The notes: generated by a model not told the origin, from the sequence alone. 64,000 bases of DNA from Vandiemenella viatica (GCA_031002005.1 JARYHS010009186.1:100907992-100971991), one strand, 5' to 3'; shown: positions 33,286-45,440, counted from the stretch's first letter. Numbers and translations are program-made.

Positions 33286-34838
33286 CATGCTTTGATTATT
33301 GGTAAATGAGAAGAAAAATCATTAAGAAACATCAATTCCTTCATTCATACCAAATTATTCTAACAATTACAGGAGGTTTATGTGTAATTAAAACAACTTA
33401 TCAATAATGGAGGCCGAGGCTTAGTCTAAACTTTTAAAAATAGATTACGTGCTTAATTTTTTTATTATTATTTTATTTTATTGTTTTTAAGGAAAAGTTA
33501 TTAAACATTCAAACAGACTTTATTTGAGCATCTGTAGCTATCACCTGCTGATCCCCCTCTTTCAAAGGAATCATCCATTTGTATAATCATTGGAGGCTCA
33601 TATGCTCCTGATTTAATCTCATCCATGTTATATACTCAGGTAGCCTGGGAATACTGTTCTTTTATAAACCGCATCCAAGTAAGGAAAAAATATATCTACT
33701 TCAAATGGGATTTTATTATTATTGAGCTCTACCAAGTCTTGTAAGTTTTGCTGGAAGGGCTCCCTGAGCTTGGGCCCCTGAGCTGCACTTGGGAGCCCTG
33801 ATGCATGGCACCACATAGCCCTCCGATAGCTATGTCTCTGTGAGAAAATTACCATTGGAGCTGTATTTAAATTAATTTAAATTAAATAACAAGTCAGTTA
33901 AAAAAGCAGAATACAAAAGAGTGCTACAGCAACATGTATCATATCAAGAAATTGCAGCCCCAGTTTAAACAATAGAAAGACAGTGTAGTATTGGAATAAT
34001 ACTACGCAGTGCATTCTTTTTTTATAGAAAACGACACAGCAGCTTGCAGGGTTAGATATAAACTTCTTTACAATTAGTTTATTACTGGAAAAACTCTACA
34101 TACAATGTTATTTAAGAAAGTTTATGCACAATAGTTGGTGTATTGAAGTCAGTGGTGACGAAAAGCAATATAAATCTGATTATATTAATTACAATATTTT
34201 TTTTCAGTCAGATACATGATAAATAGTAATCATATTATGTTCTGAATGCTGAAAGGAACTTCCATAAGGAATATCAGGGTAAGAGAACAAGTATAAGTAA
34301 GGATTTTCAATAAATAAAACAATTTTAGTTGTAATATTTGTAATGCTGAAACATAAATAATTCATACTGATGGTGTTTAAATAAGAAAAATATAAAGTAA
34401 AATATAAATGCATACCTAATAATAACACAATAATACTTTAATGTAAGGCAAACATTTTAAGTGTGAAAAGATAAAATCTATAATTTGTGACAAATGTTGC
34501 ACAACCATGGTTTCGGAATGTTCAGTTTTTAATTAGAAAGAACGAGAGGCATACATAACAGAAGAAGGAGTGTTTTAAAATAATGATAATAGTTTTAGAT
34601 TCATCACATAATATTAAGAAGAAACAAATAAATATAAGGTCAAAGATAATTTTTCTAAAAAAAATTCTAAGCACATAATCTAATTTTAAAAGTTTAGGCT
34701 AAGCCTAGGACTACATTATTGATAATTTGTTTTCATTACATATAAACCTCCAGTAATTGTTAGAATAATTTAGTATGAATGAAGGAACTAATTTTTCTTC
34801 ATTATTTTGCTTCTCATTTACCAGTAATCAAACCATGC
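33286..34838. mobile_element. element with ~175-bp inverted repeats
   Basis: The arm 33286-33463 (CATGCTTTGATTATTGGTAA, CTTCATTCATACCAAATTAT, CAATTACAGGAGGTTTATG, CTTATCAATAATGG, CCGAGGCTTAGTCTAAAC) returns inverted at 34664-34838 with about 85 to 90% identity by eye. The spacer is 1.2 kb and contains a minus-strand frame 33628-33855 of unknown type. No target duplication could be assigned. Either a long-TIR DNA transposon or a foldback element. Confidence 0.6.
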
Positions 34839-37800
34839 TGATTAATTTGTAATTGATAGTTTTGTTTAATAGTTGTGATAATAGTTTAGTATTACATTGG
34901 GTAATCGCATAAACTTGAGGTAAATGGGAAGGAAAATTTAGATTCTATATTTAGTGGCTTTAAGTATTTTTTTTTTTTTGATAAACTAAGGGATATTTGG
35001 AAATAATTAGAGGAGTTGAAGTGCTTAAAATATTGAGATTTATGCAATACGGTATCAATATTTGGTGGAGATCAGGAAAGATTTATGAAACACAGATTTT
35101 TGCGAAGTTCTGGAGTGAATATAGAGTGTGATGTGGCATAGAATGTTCTATAAAAAAATTATGGTGGAAAAAAACAGACTAAAAAAGGCATTTAATAACT
35201 TTTTGGGACATTTTCTGGTTATGGAATGTATGTTATAATTTAGTATACTGTTTTCTTCAGTGGTTAGCCTGCAATCTGTATACTGAATATGGACTGAAGT
35301 ACGAGTGAAAGAGAGTGATTTTATTATACAATTAATATCAGGAGTTTATTTAATAACTAAAAGACAGTGAACTTTAAATAGTTCTTAAAGTATCTATTTA
35401 AAATTTAACTACAACTTTTTGTAGTTCCTTTATCAGTAAAATATATATGGAGTTAGTGGCCATTTTGTATAGGTAAGAACCAAATTAGGTAATTGCTAAT
35501 CTTTGAACATTTTTAAGTAGCACTCAACGGTCAAAGATCACACCATGATAAACAATAATATTCTGTCCAATCCATATATAAACATAACAAACAATAAAGA
35601 AATTTTATACAAGCACGTAATACTAGTGTTACTTCTTAATAATATAAGAAGGGTATGGCTTTGGACTGAGTTGTATCATGCTACAAGAAGTTATATTGTG
35701 ACTTCTCAAACATGATGGATAGTCAAGGGCTGTAAAACCATAACTATCAACTAAAAAAACTTTGTAAGACTAGGTGTATATGAAACATACCACAGTAATA
35801 TGTGTTAAAGGTCCAGACATAGCAGTTACTCAACTGAGCTGGCAAATCAACACATTTTATTCATCAGGTACGTCTTATGGCTATTCTTGTATGTTATAAA
35901 TATCTTCACCAGATTCACTCATCACATATTCATCCAGCCTAAGGTCATTTTTGGGGATCTAATCTTTTACTGAGTCTGCTAGAGCTCTAGCAGAAGCAGC
36001 AAGAGGCTAAGTTTCCTGAAGATGATTTTAGGCTTGGTCAAAACATCAGGAAGAAAGAGGGGTATTTGTGACACAGCGTTAATCTTGTGAAGATATTTAT
36101 AACAATATGGTGGCTGCAGAAATAGCAAAATTTTTTACTCCCTAAGTAGTTAATAGCCCATCTTCTCTTCATCTATCTTTCTCCTTTTCCCTCTCTTTCT
36201 CTATCAATATGCCTAGTCCACACTTCCCAAGAAAAAATAGAACATTCATTACACTATTATTCTTACTGTTTTCATCATTGCTTTTATTCCAAGATTATTT
36301 TTATAGATCTACATCTTATAAAAGCAATATGGAATTGCTCATTTGTTCATCTTATGGACATACACTACTTAAAATTAAATTTTTTGAAATTAAAATGTTC
36401 TAATTGCACTCAATTTAAATCTTAATGCTTTAAGAATGGTTACAAATGCCAATCTTTTTTGTTTTTTCTCCACAGGCAACTAACTAAAATGAAATTTCAG
36501 TGAGACCATTTTAAGAACAATCTCCTTCAACTAAAAAAATCCCTCACAAAATTTGATAGTTTTGTTTCTTAGTAACTTGGTGTACATACTTAAAAAAAAA
36601 ATGACATGGAATCTCAAACACAGAGTCCTGGTGTATCTCGAATTGGTGGAACAAATGCTTAAATACATGGCTACATTGGTTTTGAAACCTGTGACCTTGA
36701 ATATGGCACTCAAGAATTCTAACCACTGATGAACCAGACAGCTTCTGTATGTGTACTCATTGAAATTATTTTCTTTTGATAGCACCAACCAATTTTGGCA
36801 GAGTTTATATGGGGTATCATCTTTCAACTAACATGAATAAAAATACTCAATATCCCCAACCCCATTTTAATTTATAAATAAGTACTTGAATAACTGAGAA
36901 GAAATTTCAGTGAGAGCCTTCCTAGGGTGTTATCTTTCTACTGAAAACTGTTTCCTGCAAATATGTAAATATAAATAAAAAATTTGCTTTGTTTTTGTAT
37001 TTTGTTTTTAATTTATATATAAAAAAATACTAGTTATTAAATGTAAATGGGACCAATAAAAAGTCATCCTATTTCACTTAACTAAAGATTCACATAAATC
37101 TGTGGCATGGTTTCATAATAATTGGTGAACATACATTAATATATATATTTGTATGTATTATTTGTTGAATTCAGATCCTCCTTCTCTGAGGTTGGCTAAA
37201 AACATACATTTTTCTTTTGAATTAATAAAATATAACTGAGGGGGGAAGAAAATTTTTGTTGACAAATAAAGTAAAATGATATATAGGAATGAGAACTGTT
37301 TTTATTTATGCAGTTGTAGGATAATTTAACAAATTATTTTTAATCTCATAAATAAAATTTTTAGTGTATTTTTATATAAATAAATAAATAATATACAGTT
37401 TTTTTTTCAGGAATGTGTTTTACCACATTCTAATCATACTTTGTTGAAGATATTCTACAGCTGGATGATAAACCTTACTTAACCAATAATTCCTTTAAGG
37501 AAATATGGTTGACATTTCTCATTGTTACAACTCTGTCATTTATATTTATTTTTTTTTACTGAAGGGCTGCCTTGTTGGTGTTAGGAAGCAACAACGTTAC
37601 GCTGCACGCAACTGAAAAATAAAAATTTGAATCATTTTAAATATATTACATTTATGTATCATTTATTTCTACTTTGTACTTTTTGAATTATAAGATATCA
37701 TTCACTCAAATAGGGAAGCAATTTTGGTAGGTAGTTTACATATGTTTTTTAACTTTAATTTTACCTTTCGATGTTATATATCATCAACAAGAATAGATTA

Positions 37801-38364
37801 ATACTTATACTTAACACATTACAACCAGTGAAGATTATGTGTGTGTATATAGTAAGAAAAATTAAGAGTAGTGAAATCATTATTGTAATTACTTCACTGG
37901 TGTGAGTTCATTGTAATTAGGGTAAGATCCTGACAGACTTTTCAATAAGATTATTTGAAGTACAAAAACACATAATCCATTAAAAAATATAGGAGAACCA
38001 AAATAAAATATAAATTTTTCAAAAATTTATTTAAAATTAGTCATAATATTGTAAATCAATAGAACCAGAGTAAATGATTTCAAGTGTTAGATACTCTATC
38101 CATTTCCAAACACAGACGCATATAACGAATATGTTCCTTAGGGTACAATTAATTACAAAATGGAAGCTATAGTATAGGCTATTTGACAATATTAAAAAAA
38201 ATATTATAAATTGAACTCATTCTCATAGATTAACGCTTCAGGAAGCTAATTTTTTCAATTTTGAAAAGAAAAGTGGATTTTTAATAAAAAAGCGAAATAA
38301 AAATTATACTTTTCTTACCTCTGGTCATGTGACAGAAAATGCTCTAGGATTGGTGGTCACTTGA
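34839..38364. other. AT-rich stretch, no gene recognised
   Basis: Very AT-rich with many poly-A/T tracts. No reading frame over 100 codons and no recognised repeat. Confidence 0.5.
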
Positions 38365-38617
38365 GTGACGTCACACGTCTGTAAACGCTGCGGCTAGGAA
38401 TGGAGCGTTTCCTATTATCCAAGTTTTCAACAATTTTTATTGTTTGTTGCTGGTCATTTCTTGTTATTAATGAAATTTCATTTTGAATACAAAATCGAGA
38501 ACATTATGTAAAAGCCTACAGCGGAAAAATAACGAAAATAGATGCCTTATTTGTGGGGCTAGCTATAGAAAAAAAACCTGACGTTTATTCTACTGAGCTT
38601 AAAAATGTAACAGCTTC
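38365..38617 (+). pseudogene. left arm of convergent pair: CRE promoter-like start + CxxC exon
   Basis: Starts with a consensus CRE (GTGACGTCAC) just after an inverted CCAAT (GATTGG). The frame further in reads NENRCLICGASYRKK, then after a one-base shift KPDVYSTELKNVTASI, a stop, and (beyond the arm) LFCVSKPYVEKF. CxxC ... 45 residues ... C looks like half of a two-pair zinc-binding domain (ZAD-like). The arm recurs inverted at 40280-40533. The frameshift and stops are present in both arms, so both descend from an already broken copy. Function unknown. Confidence 0.5.
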
Positions 38618-39249
38618 TATCTGAGACTCATTTATATTTAAATTGAAAGTTAGAGACTGATTGTTTTGCGTTAGCAAACCATACGTCGAAAAATTCTGTA
38701 CACGAAATTTGTGCAGTCATGCTGAAAATAAAGAAAAGTTGTATGGGTGTCGCGAATATGCGCAAACAAATTAAGGTATTTCTTGTAGCTAATAAGCAGC
38801 TATTTCAAATAAATATAGTAAGAGATCGGTATAATGTGGTATAATGAACTAAAACTCAACGTGAAATTGGCTCAGTAATTTTTTTTTTAATTAAAAATAA
38901 TCTCATTCTGTTTTAATGATGCTATTGTATCATGGAAAAATCATGCGTAAACTTACCTTGAAGCTCACCAAAAGCAATAGCAACACAAAAATCACTACTA
39001 ACAAGCAGAAATACAGCATAATCATCGACCAAACTCAATGGATTAGCGCGGCCGACTGAAGCGCTTGTTCGGTGGATCACAGCAAGCCCATTGTTCAAAC
39101 TATTTTTTCTATTGTTAGGCGTGAATTCATCGAAAATAAACCTTTGTTCCGAGTAGTATGGTTCATCTACTTTGAATATAAATAACTATTTTGCCTGCGT
39201 AGACAATTATCAAAACTGAATTTTGTCCCTCTAGATTTAGAAAATATCA

Positions 39250-39312
39250 CACTATGCGGCGTCCTCCCAGTGCGAGACCAGAGCGTTAACCGCTCACTCA
39301 CCATGCTCGGAA
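39250..39312 (-). mobile_element. S-A SINE head fragment
   Basis: The minus strand TCCGAGCATGGTGAGTGAGC GGTTAACGC (two blocks) and GGGAGGACGCCGC match the tRNA-like head of the S-A family. Body absent. Confidence 0.5.
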
Positions 39313-40279
39313 CAACTGGATGTTGTGGGACATTTTTCTTAATTGCAGATTAAAGATTATGGATAAATAATATTTTTTGTCAATAAAACTGAATTTGTTT
39401 GTTTATTCATTTACCTACCTAAACATAAAGAGAAGCAATTAAGAAGTAGTGTCAGGATAGCTGCGTGATTGAAGAGTGGTAATGGAACTCAGAATGTCCT
39501 ACGATCGAAGAACCTTGGTTGGGATAATATTTTTTGTGTGATTATTTTTCGGTATTTGTTTGCTGTTTTTTGCACTACCATGTTTTTATTCTAAGAATTC
39601 ATAATAGTTGATAAGCGTCATGCAAGTGTTTGAAACAAATTGCTACCATACATGAAAAGTTTTAATTTTTAAACTTACCAGAGAGAGAATATCATGCAAA
39701 AAATACAGGTGCACGGCCATGAACAATGGAATTTATTTTAGAAGTGACATCACATGTAGAAATTTCATGCTAATCTTGCAACAGTTCCGGAACGCTTTGT
39801 GTCCTTTTCGTTGGAATTTTTACATGACAATACAACTGTAGGTTAACTTCCTGACATAACTTCGTCTATTAGGCGATATTTACTTTTAATGTGTAAGTCA
39901 TTTTCATTTTAAAAAAATCTTTTTTTCGGTGTGCAAGTAACGTCCAATTCCCTTTTTGAAAACTTCTTTGGTTGTTTGAAATGGTTGTAATTTGCTTGTT
40001 ATCCAAAAATTTGTGAAGCCTTCAGAAAAAAGAAAAGAAAAATTAAAATGATTTTCTGGTGGATTTTCGGGAAAAAATTATTATGCAATGCAACCAACAG
40101 CAACTAGTATCCAAAGAAAACGACAAAAGAAAACCAACTGAAAATATTCCGAAGCTAGGATCGAACCTCAGGACCAACCCTAATAATTCTCACCTTAAAA
40201 AACGTATTACATTTACTCTACGAAATTGCGGTGTAAATGAGATTCACAGAAAATCGTAAGTGACTTGCAATATCAAATT

Positions 40280-40533
40280 GAAGTTGTTACATTTTTAAGC
40301 TCCACAGAATAAAACTCAGTGGTTGTTTCTATAGCTAGGCCCACAAATAAGGCGTCTACTTTCAATATTTTTCTGCTGTAGGCTTTTCCAAATTGTTTTC
40401 GATTTTATATTCAAAACGAACCTTCATTAATAACAACAAATAACCAGCAACAAACAATAAAAAATAGTTGAAAACTTGGGTAATAGGAAACGCTCCATTC
40501 CCAGCAGCAGCGTTTACAGACGGGTGATGTCAC
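40280..40533 (-). pseudogene. right arm of convergent pair: CxxC exon copy
   Basis: The minus strand starts GTGACATCAC (one-base variant of the CRE), keeps CCGTCTGTAAACGCTGC and GGAATGGAGCGTTTCCTATT, and reads RRLICGPSYRN, shift, TTEFYSVELKNVTTSI, then a diverged IFCESHLHRNFVE. It mirrors the left arm at 38365-38617; about 80 to 85% identical by eye. The Cys before the L is changed (R instead of C), so the metal site is incomplete here. Confidence 0.5.
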
Positions 40534-40719
40534 GACTGCCGTTGCATGCACCATGCAGCAAATGAGCATTTTGGCGGGCTTTTAAATTCTTTAAATTTTA
40601 ACTTTGAATTTTTCGCAAAATAATGCACTTTTGTCAAGAAATCTCTTCACTCGGTGAATAAGGTGTACCAATAAGCAATTTAAAACCATTTTCAAGAAGT
40701 AATCAAATACCATATTCTA
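40534..40719. other. no gene recognised
   Basis: Short AT-rich spacer before the mariner element. Confidence 0.4.
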
Positions 40720-41893
40720 CCACATGTTTCTTAATGAATATGGGAGTTTTAATGCTTTGTAGCATTGATTAAATAAAATGTTAAATTAGAATTAATGCAT
40801 GAAAAGAAAGAGCAACTGAAACAGTTCTGTTTGCTGGTACCTGTGTGCATGTGCATGCAATGTTTCTTCCATCATCCATTAGAAAGCACTAGTAGCAAAA
40901 ATGGTGACTAGTGAACAGAAAGATTTTTGTATTCTGCAGTTTGCAAAGTCTGAATCTGTAGTTACTGCGCAAACATGCATTCAGGATTAAGTTCAGATGT
41001 GGTCCACCAAGTGATAATAACATCCATAGATGGTATAATCAATTTAAAAATACCAGCTGCATTTGCAAAGGGAAGAGTACGGGATGACCGAGGGAGAGTG
41101 AAGAGTGTGTTGAGCGAGTGAAGGAGTGTTTCATGCATAGCCAGAAAAAATCTGTTCAGGAGTCTAGCCGTGAATTAGCAATTCTGATGAGGACTGTTTG
41201 GAAAGTTTTATGGAAATGCTTACAACTACGTCCTTATCATTTGCAGTTGTTACAGGCTATAAAGCCTACAGACCATGGTTTAAATCCCAACTTTGCACCT
41301 GTTGTTGCACGACATGAAAAGTTCTTGATCATGTTGTTTTCAGCTATGAATCGACATTACACTTCAGTGGACATATGAACACTCATAATGTGTGCATTTG
41401 GGGCTCAGAAAATCCTCACCAGATGGTACAATTGCAACAAAACTCCCATAAATTGAATGTTTTTTGGTGCCATATCTCCTCAAGAAGTATAATGTCACTT
41501 TACCTGACCACTGGATTGGTCACAAAGGGCCCCAAGACAGAGCTTGTTTCACATGGCCTCCATGTTCTCCCAATCTGATGCCATGTGATTTCTACCTGTG
41601 AGGGTTCGAAAGGATCGTGCGTATGTGCCTCCACTACTAGTTGACGTATCCAACCTAAGAAGCAGGATTGAGGCAGCTGTTGCAACAATTATATCACAAA
41701 CACAAATCAGCATTTGGGAAGAATTGGCTATCAACTTGATGTGTGCCATGTGACGAAAGGTGAACACATTGAACACTTGTAAGCTTGTAGGTATAACTGT
41801 CTGATTGGTTCTTTCATTTCATGAATTAATTATAATTTTACATTTTATGTATACAAAGAATTAAAAATCTGATATTCATTTAGAAACATCCTG
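40720..41893 (+). mobile_element. mariner-like transposon with ~105-bp inverted ends
   Basis: Flanked by TA at 40718-40719 and 41894-41895, the mariner target duplication. The left end (CATGTTTCTTAATGAATATG, then TTTTAATGCTTTGTA, AAATAAAATGTTAAATTAGA, ATTAATGCATGAAAAGAAAG) is matched inverted at about 41790-41893. Length 1174 bp, usual for the group. The whole transposase is recognisable but mutated. Confidence 0.88.
40901..41781 (+). pseudogene. mariner transposase, multiple frame breaks
   Basis: Starts ATG VTSEQKDFCILQFAKSES (N-terminal helix-turn-helix, usually 'LTxEQ-x-FxV-x-x-x-x-S'), then CICKGKSTG in a shifted frame (the CLxKGKSTGRPR linker), then open frame 41118-41378 with KKSVQESSRELAI, VWKVLWKCL, RPYHLQLLQAIKP (second HTH). 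The DDE core is worn; HNVCIWGSENPH is clear, and WPPCSPNLMPCDFYL followed by a stop in place of Trp marks the last catalytic region (usual 'WPPRSPDLxPxDFFLWG'). The end (RIEAAVATI-like) is at about 41660-41780. Stops and shifts make it inactive. Confidence 0.85.
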
Positions 41894-42024
41894 TATTTTA
41901 TCATTCATACTATTAAAATACATTTGATCCCTTGAAAGACCCTATTGATCCAATGTAGGAACTGGTTCTGATAGTAAAATTTACAAAATACTGAATGTAG
42001 TTGAAAATATAGTTAATGTGTGCG

Positions 42025-42310
42025 TGGAGACTTTCCCGGCGTACTGAAGCAATGTAGTCTTCACGGGTGTGCAGCCGGATGGTGTTTTGAAAACACAACG
42101 TTTTGACAACCAGCTCGGTGGTCTTCATCAGGTGTCCGGTGTCTACAGGCTGACGAAAGCTGGCAGTCACCGCGTAGACTGGTTTAGCCTCCCAGACAGA
42201 CCTCCTAATATACCTGTCGGCGTGGCGGAAGACCCGCTCTGATTGGCCGGAAGCGCTTCCGGCCAATCAGAGCGCTTTAACCACTGAGCTGCCAGTCCAC
42301 TACACGGAAA
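42025..42310 (-). mobile_element. tRNA-head SINE-like retroposon with central palindrome
   Basis: On the minus strand a tRNA-like A-box GGACTGGCAGCTCAGTGGTT lies at about 42273-42295. It is followed not by a normal anticodon/T arm but by a 40-bp perfect palindrome (42235-42274), then GTCTACGCGGTGACTGCC and GTAGACACCGGACACCTGAT. An open frame on this strand (41913-42266, 117 codons) crosses it; I see no domain in it. No B-box is seen. Confidence 0.45.
42235..42274. repeat. perfect 40-bp palindrome
   Basis: CGCTCTGATTGGCCGGAAGC joined to its exact reverse complement with no spacer. It contains two opposed CCAAT motifs and two opposed CCGGAAG (ETS-type) motifs. Confidence 0.97.
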
Positions 42311-42384
42311 CACGGTACGGAGATGTCCATATCCAACGTGTCTGTCTATCGCCGTATTTCGAAGTTATGAGACAACATGTGTTA

Positions 42385-42540
42385 TTTATACAGATAATTT
42401 TTCAACCAAATGTAGACAGTATTTTTCTCCTTGTTTCAAACGATAAGTGTGCAAAGTTTCATCGAGATCGGATGAAAACCGTGGATTTGTATGAAGAACA
42501 AACAAACAAACATACATTCATCTTTATATATAAAGATTAG
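42385..42540. mobile_element. tail fragment of satellite-bearing element (copy 3)
   Basis: Contains CAACCAAATGTAGACAGTAT, CTCCTTGTTTCAAACGA, GTGCAAAGTTTCATCGAGAT, GATGAAAACCGTGG and ends ACATACATTCATCTTTATAT. It is one repeat unit plus the terminal tail of the element at 21659-26612. Confidence 0.7.
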
Positions 42541-42599
42541 ATATCTCATCAGTTCCCATGGATGTTTTAGTCTTTAAGGTCTTTATAATTTTACTTATT

Positions 42600-43002
42600 T
42601 CTTTTTCTGTTGTTGGTCTAATCTGAATCTGTGTTCACCTTAATGCCTGCTAAATCATTGTCTTTTGACTTGCTACTGTGACTGTTAGTTAGTTTTTCTG
42701 CTATATTTATATAATGTTCATTTAATGTATATGCAATTTGCCTAGAATCATGTACTACAGCCTCATTATACACAATCTGTTCAATGCTTTTATCCTGGTT
42801 CATAATCTGATTTTTCTCCCTCTATCTATTAATAATTTTCCATAATGCTCTTTGCGTATTGCTACTTCTGTGTAGTATGGTATGAAAGTTATCTGATTTT
42901 TCCTTTTTAATCATATTTTTTAATTCATTTTTACACTTTTTCATATATTTTTTCAGTGATGGATACCCTTCCCTACACAAGCTACTAGCCCATTTTATAT
43001 CG
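42600..43002 (-). mobile_element. LINE fragment, linker before RT
   Basis: The minus strand reads SLKKYMKKCKNELKNMIKK, RALWKIINR, a stop, then IAYTLNEHYINIAEKLTN. The order 'Y-x-x-x-x-N-x-L-x-x-x-I-x-x-x-K ... WK-I-N ... IA-x-x-LNEHYINIA' is the stretch between endonuclease and reverse transcriptase in Jockey/CR1-like LINEs. It is a different family from the + strand LINE that abuts it at about 43003. Confidence 0.65.
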
Positions 43003-45440
43003 TCCTTGGAGCAGACATAGATTCTGATCATAATGTGATAGTGATGAAGTGCAGGCTGAAATTCAAGTGAATAAGGAAGCAGCATAAGCAGAACAGATTG
43101 GAAGTGAATAAAATGAAACAATCTAGTACGAGAGAAAAATTTGCAGAAATGTTAGATTTAGGCCTAGGGAGTAACTCTGAACTGTAACTGCTTTACGTCT
43201 CTTTTTAACATCGAGGTCTTTAGAGATGGGAAAGGATGGGGGACAAGGATGGGCGCAAGGAATGGGAAGGAATTCAGCCATGGCCTTTTGAAGGAAGCAT
43301 CCCGGCATTTGCCTGGAGTGATTTGGGGAAACCATGGAAAACCCAAATCTGGATGCCCGGACGGGGATTCGAACCGCCGTCCTCCCGAATGTGAGGCGAG
43401 AACGCTAACCATTACACCGCCCCGCTCGGTGAGTAACTCTGAAAGGAGCTCAAACGAGGACAAATGGAATGCATTAAAAACCGAAATAATGAAAGCTGGT
43501 AAAGAAATATTAGTCTTTAGGGAACAAGCTGCCCGAAAACCTTGGATCACAGAAGAAATTTTGAAGCTGATGGATCAGAGGAGAAGGTTCAAAAACACTC
43601 AGGATGAAGCAGAAAGAGAGCAATACAAGTGATTTAGAAATCAAATAAACAGGAAATGCAAAAAATCAAAAGAAAGATGGTTACAAGAAAAGTGTGAAGA
43701 AGTAGAAAAGGAAATGGTTGTAGGTGAAGTAGATGTTGCATATAGGAAGATCAAATAGAATTTTGGAGAAATGAAGAAAAGAGGTGTGAACATTAAAGCT
43801 GCCGATGGGAAACCTCTTCAAGCTCAGACGATAGAGCTAACCGATGGAAGGAATACATTGATTAACTGTATGATAGGGACAACTTGAACAATAGCATGAT
43901 GGAAAAGGAAGGTGATGTCAACATTGATGACTTAGGAGATCCTGTTTTGAGGACAGAATTTAATAAAGCTCTGAATGATGTGAAAGCAAATAAGGCAGTT
44001 AGAATTGATGAGATTCCTGCAGAACTTCTTAAATCCCTAGGAGAAGAAGGAATCAAAAGATTATTGAAGCTGATATCTAAATGTTATAAAACAGGAGAAA
44101 TTCCAACTGATTTTAATAAAAATATCATCTTCACACTTCCGAAGAAAGCACAAGCTGACAAATGTGAGACTTATCGCACCATTAGTCTAACATCACATGC
44201 TTCAAAATTACTGACCAGAATAATTTACAGAAGAATGGAAAGGATAGTAGAAGACAGTAGGTGAAGATCAGTTTGGGTTTAGGAAAAATCGTGGTACAAG
44301 GGAAGCAATTCTGGCTTTAAGATTAATACTTGAAGGGTGTATCAAGGAAAAGCAAAGATACTTTTATGGCATTTGTTGGTTTAGAAAAAGCTTTTGATAA
44401 TGTTAGATGGGACAAGATGTTCAAAATTTTAAAGAAGTCAGGTCTAAAATATTGAGACAGAAGAATAATTTATAAACTATGTAAGAATCAAGTGGTTATA
44501 ATAAAGGCAGAAAATCATGAGAGACATGCATCAGTTAAAAAGGGTGTGACGCAAGGTTGTAGTCTATCCCCATTAATATTCAACATGTATGTAGAGGAAG
44601 CAATAAAGGAAGTAAAAGAAAAATTTTCATGTGGTATAAATGTTCAAGGAGAAAAAAATCAGTATGCTACGATTTGCTGATGACATTGTCCTGTTAGCAG
44701 AAAGGGCTCGGGATATTGAAAAGTTACTGAATGGCATGAACAAAATACTGAAGGAAGATTTTGGACTGAATATAAATCAAAGCAAGACAAAAGTGATGAA
44801 ATGTAGCAGAAATGATATCAATATTAGTAGATTAAATATAAAAATAGGAACAGATGCAATTGGAGATGAAAGTGAATTCTGTTACTTAGGAAGCAAAATT
44901 ACAACCAATGGCTGAAGCAAGCATGATGTTAAAAGCAGAATAGCACTAGCAAAAGGAGCCTTCATGAAAAAGAGAAATCTTTTAGTTTCAAATATTGATC
45001 TAGGAATTAGAAAAAACTTTTTAAATCTCTATGTGTGGAGCACAGCACTTTACGGTAGCGAAACATGGACTTTATGAATACCGGAAAGAAGGAAAATTGA
45101 AACATTTGAAATGTGGTGTTACAGAAGAATGCTGAAAATTAAGTGGACAGACAAAATAAGAAATGAACGAGTTTTGAAAATGATCGGTGAGGAAAGAAGT
45201 TTGTGGAAGAAGCTTACAGAAAGAAGAGACAGGCTGGTAGGTCATATTTTGAGACATGCTGGATTGGTTAATTTGCTGATGGAGGGAACAGTAAAAGATA
45301 AGAACTGTAGAGGAAGACAGTGATTAGAATATATGAAGCAGATTATTGAGGATGTGTGTTGTAGGAGATATGTAGAGATGAAGAGGATAGCACAAGATAG
45401 GAAGGGATGGAGAATTGCATCAAAACATTTGAAAGACTAA
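43003..45440 (+). mobile_element. RTE-like LINE, 5' truncated, decayed
   Basis: Order on + strand: GADIDSDHNVIV at 43003 (the SDH block that ends the APE endonuclease), a helical linker interrupted by a SINE (43182-43430), RKPWITEEILKLMDQRRR (43530-43590), the RT start (43884-44264: NKAVRIDEIPAELLK, GEIPTDF, TLPKK, YRTISLTSHASKLLTRII), GFRKNRGTREAI, AFDNVRWDK, GVTQGCSLSPLIFNMY, the catalytic RFADDIVLLAE (about 44665-44700), FCYLGSKIT, GSETWTL, RRDRLVGHILRHAGL, GRQ, stop, LEYMKQIIEDV, and KRIAQDRKGWR at the end. The tail is TGACAAAAAAAAAG. At least eight stops or shifts. Its protein is the common arthropod 'endonuclease-reverse transcriptase' type. Confidence 0.88.
43182..43430 (-). mobile_element. 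tRNA-derived SINE, full length, 13-bp TSD (family S-A copy 3)
   Basis: GAGTAACTCTGAA flanks it exactly (43169-43181 and 43431-43443). Minus strand: ACCGAGCGGGGCGGTGTAAT, A-box TAATGGTTAGCG, B-box GGTTCGAATCC, then CCGGGCATCCAGATTTGGGT, TTTCCATGGTTTCCCCAAAT, CAGGCAAATGCCGGGATGC, AAAAGGCCATGGCTGAATTC, and tail TAAAAAGAGACGTAAAGC. 249 bp. The best reference copy of S-A in the window. Its insertion splits a reading frame of the host LINE. Confidence 0.95.
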
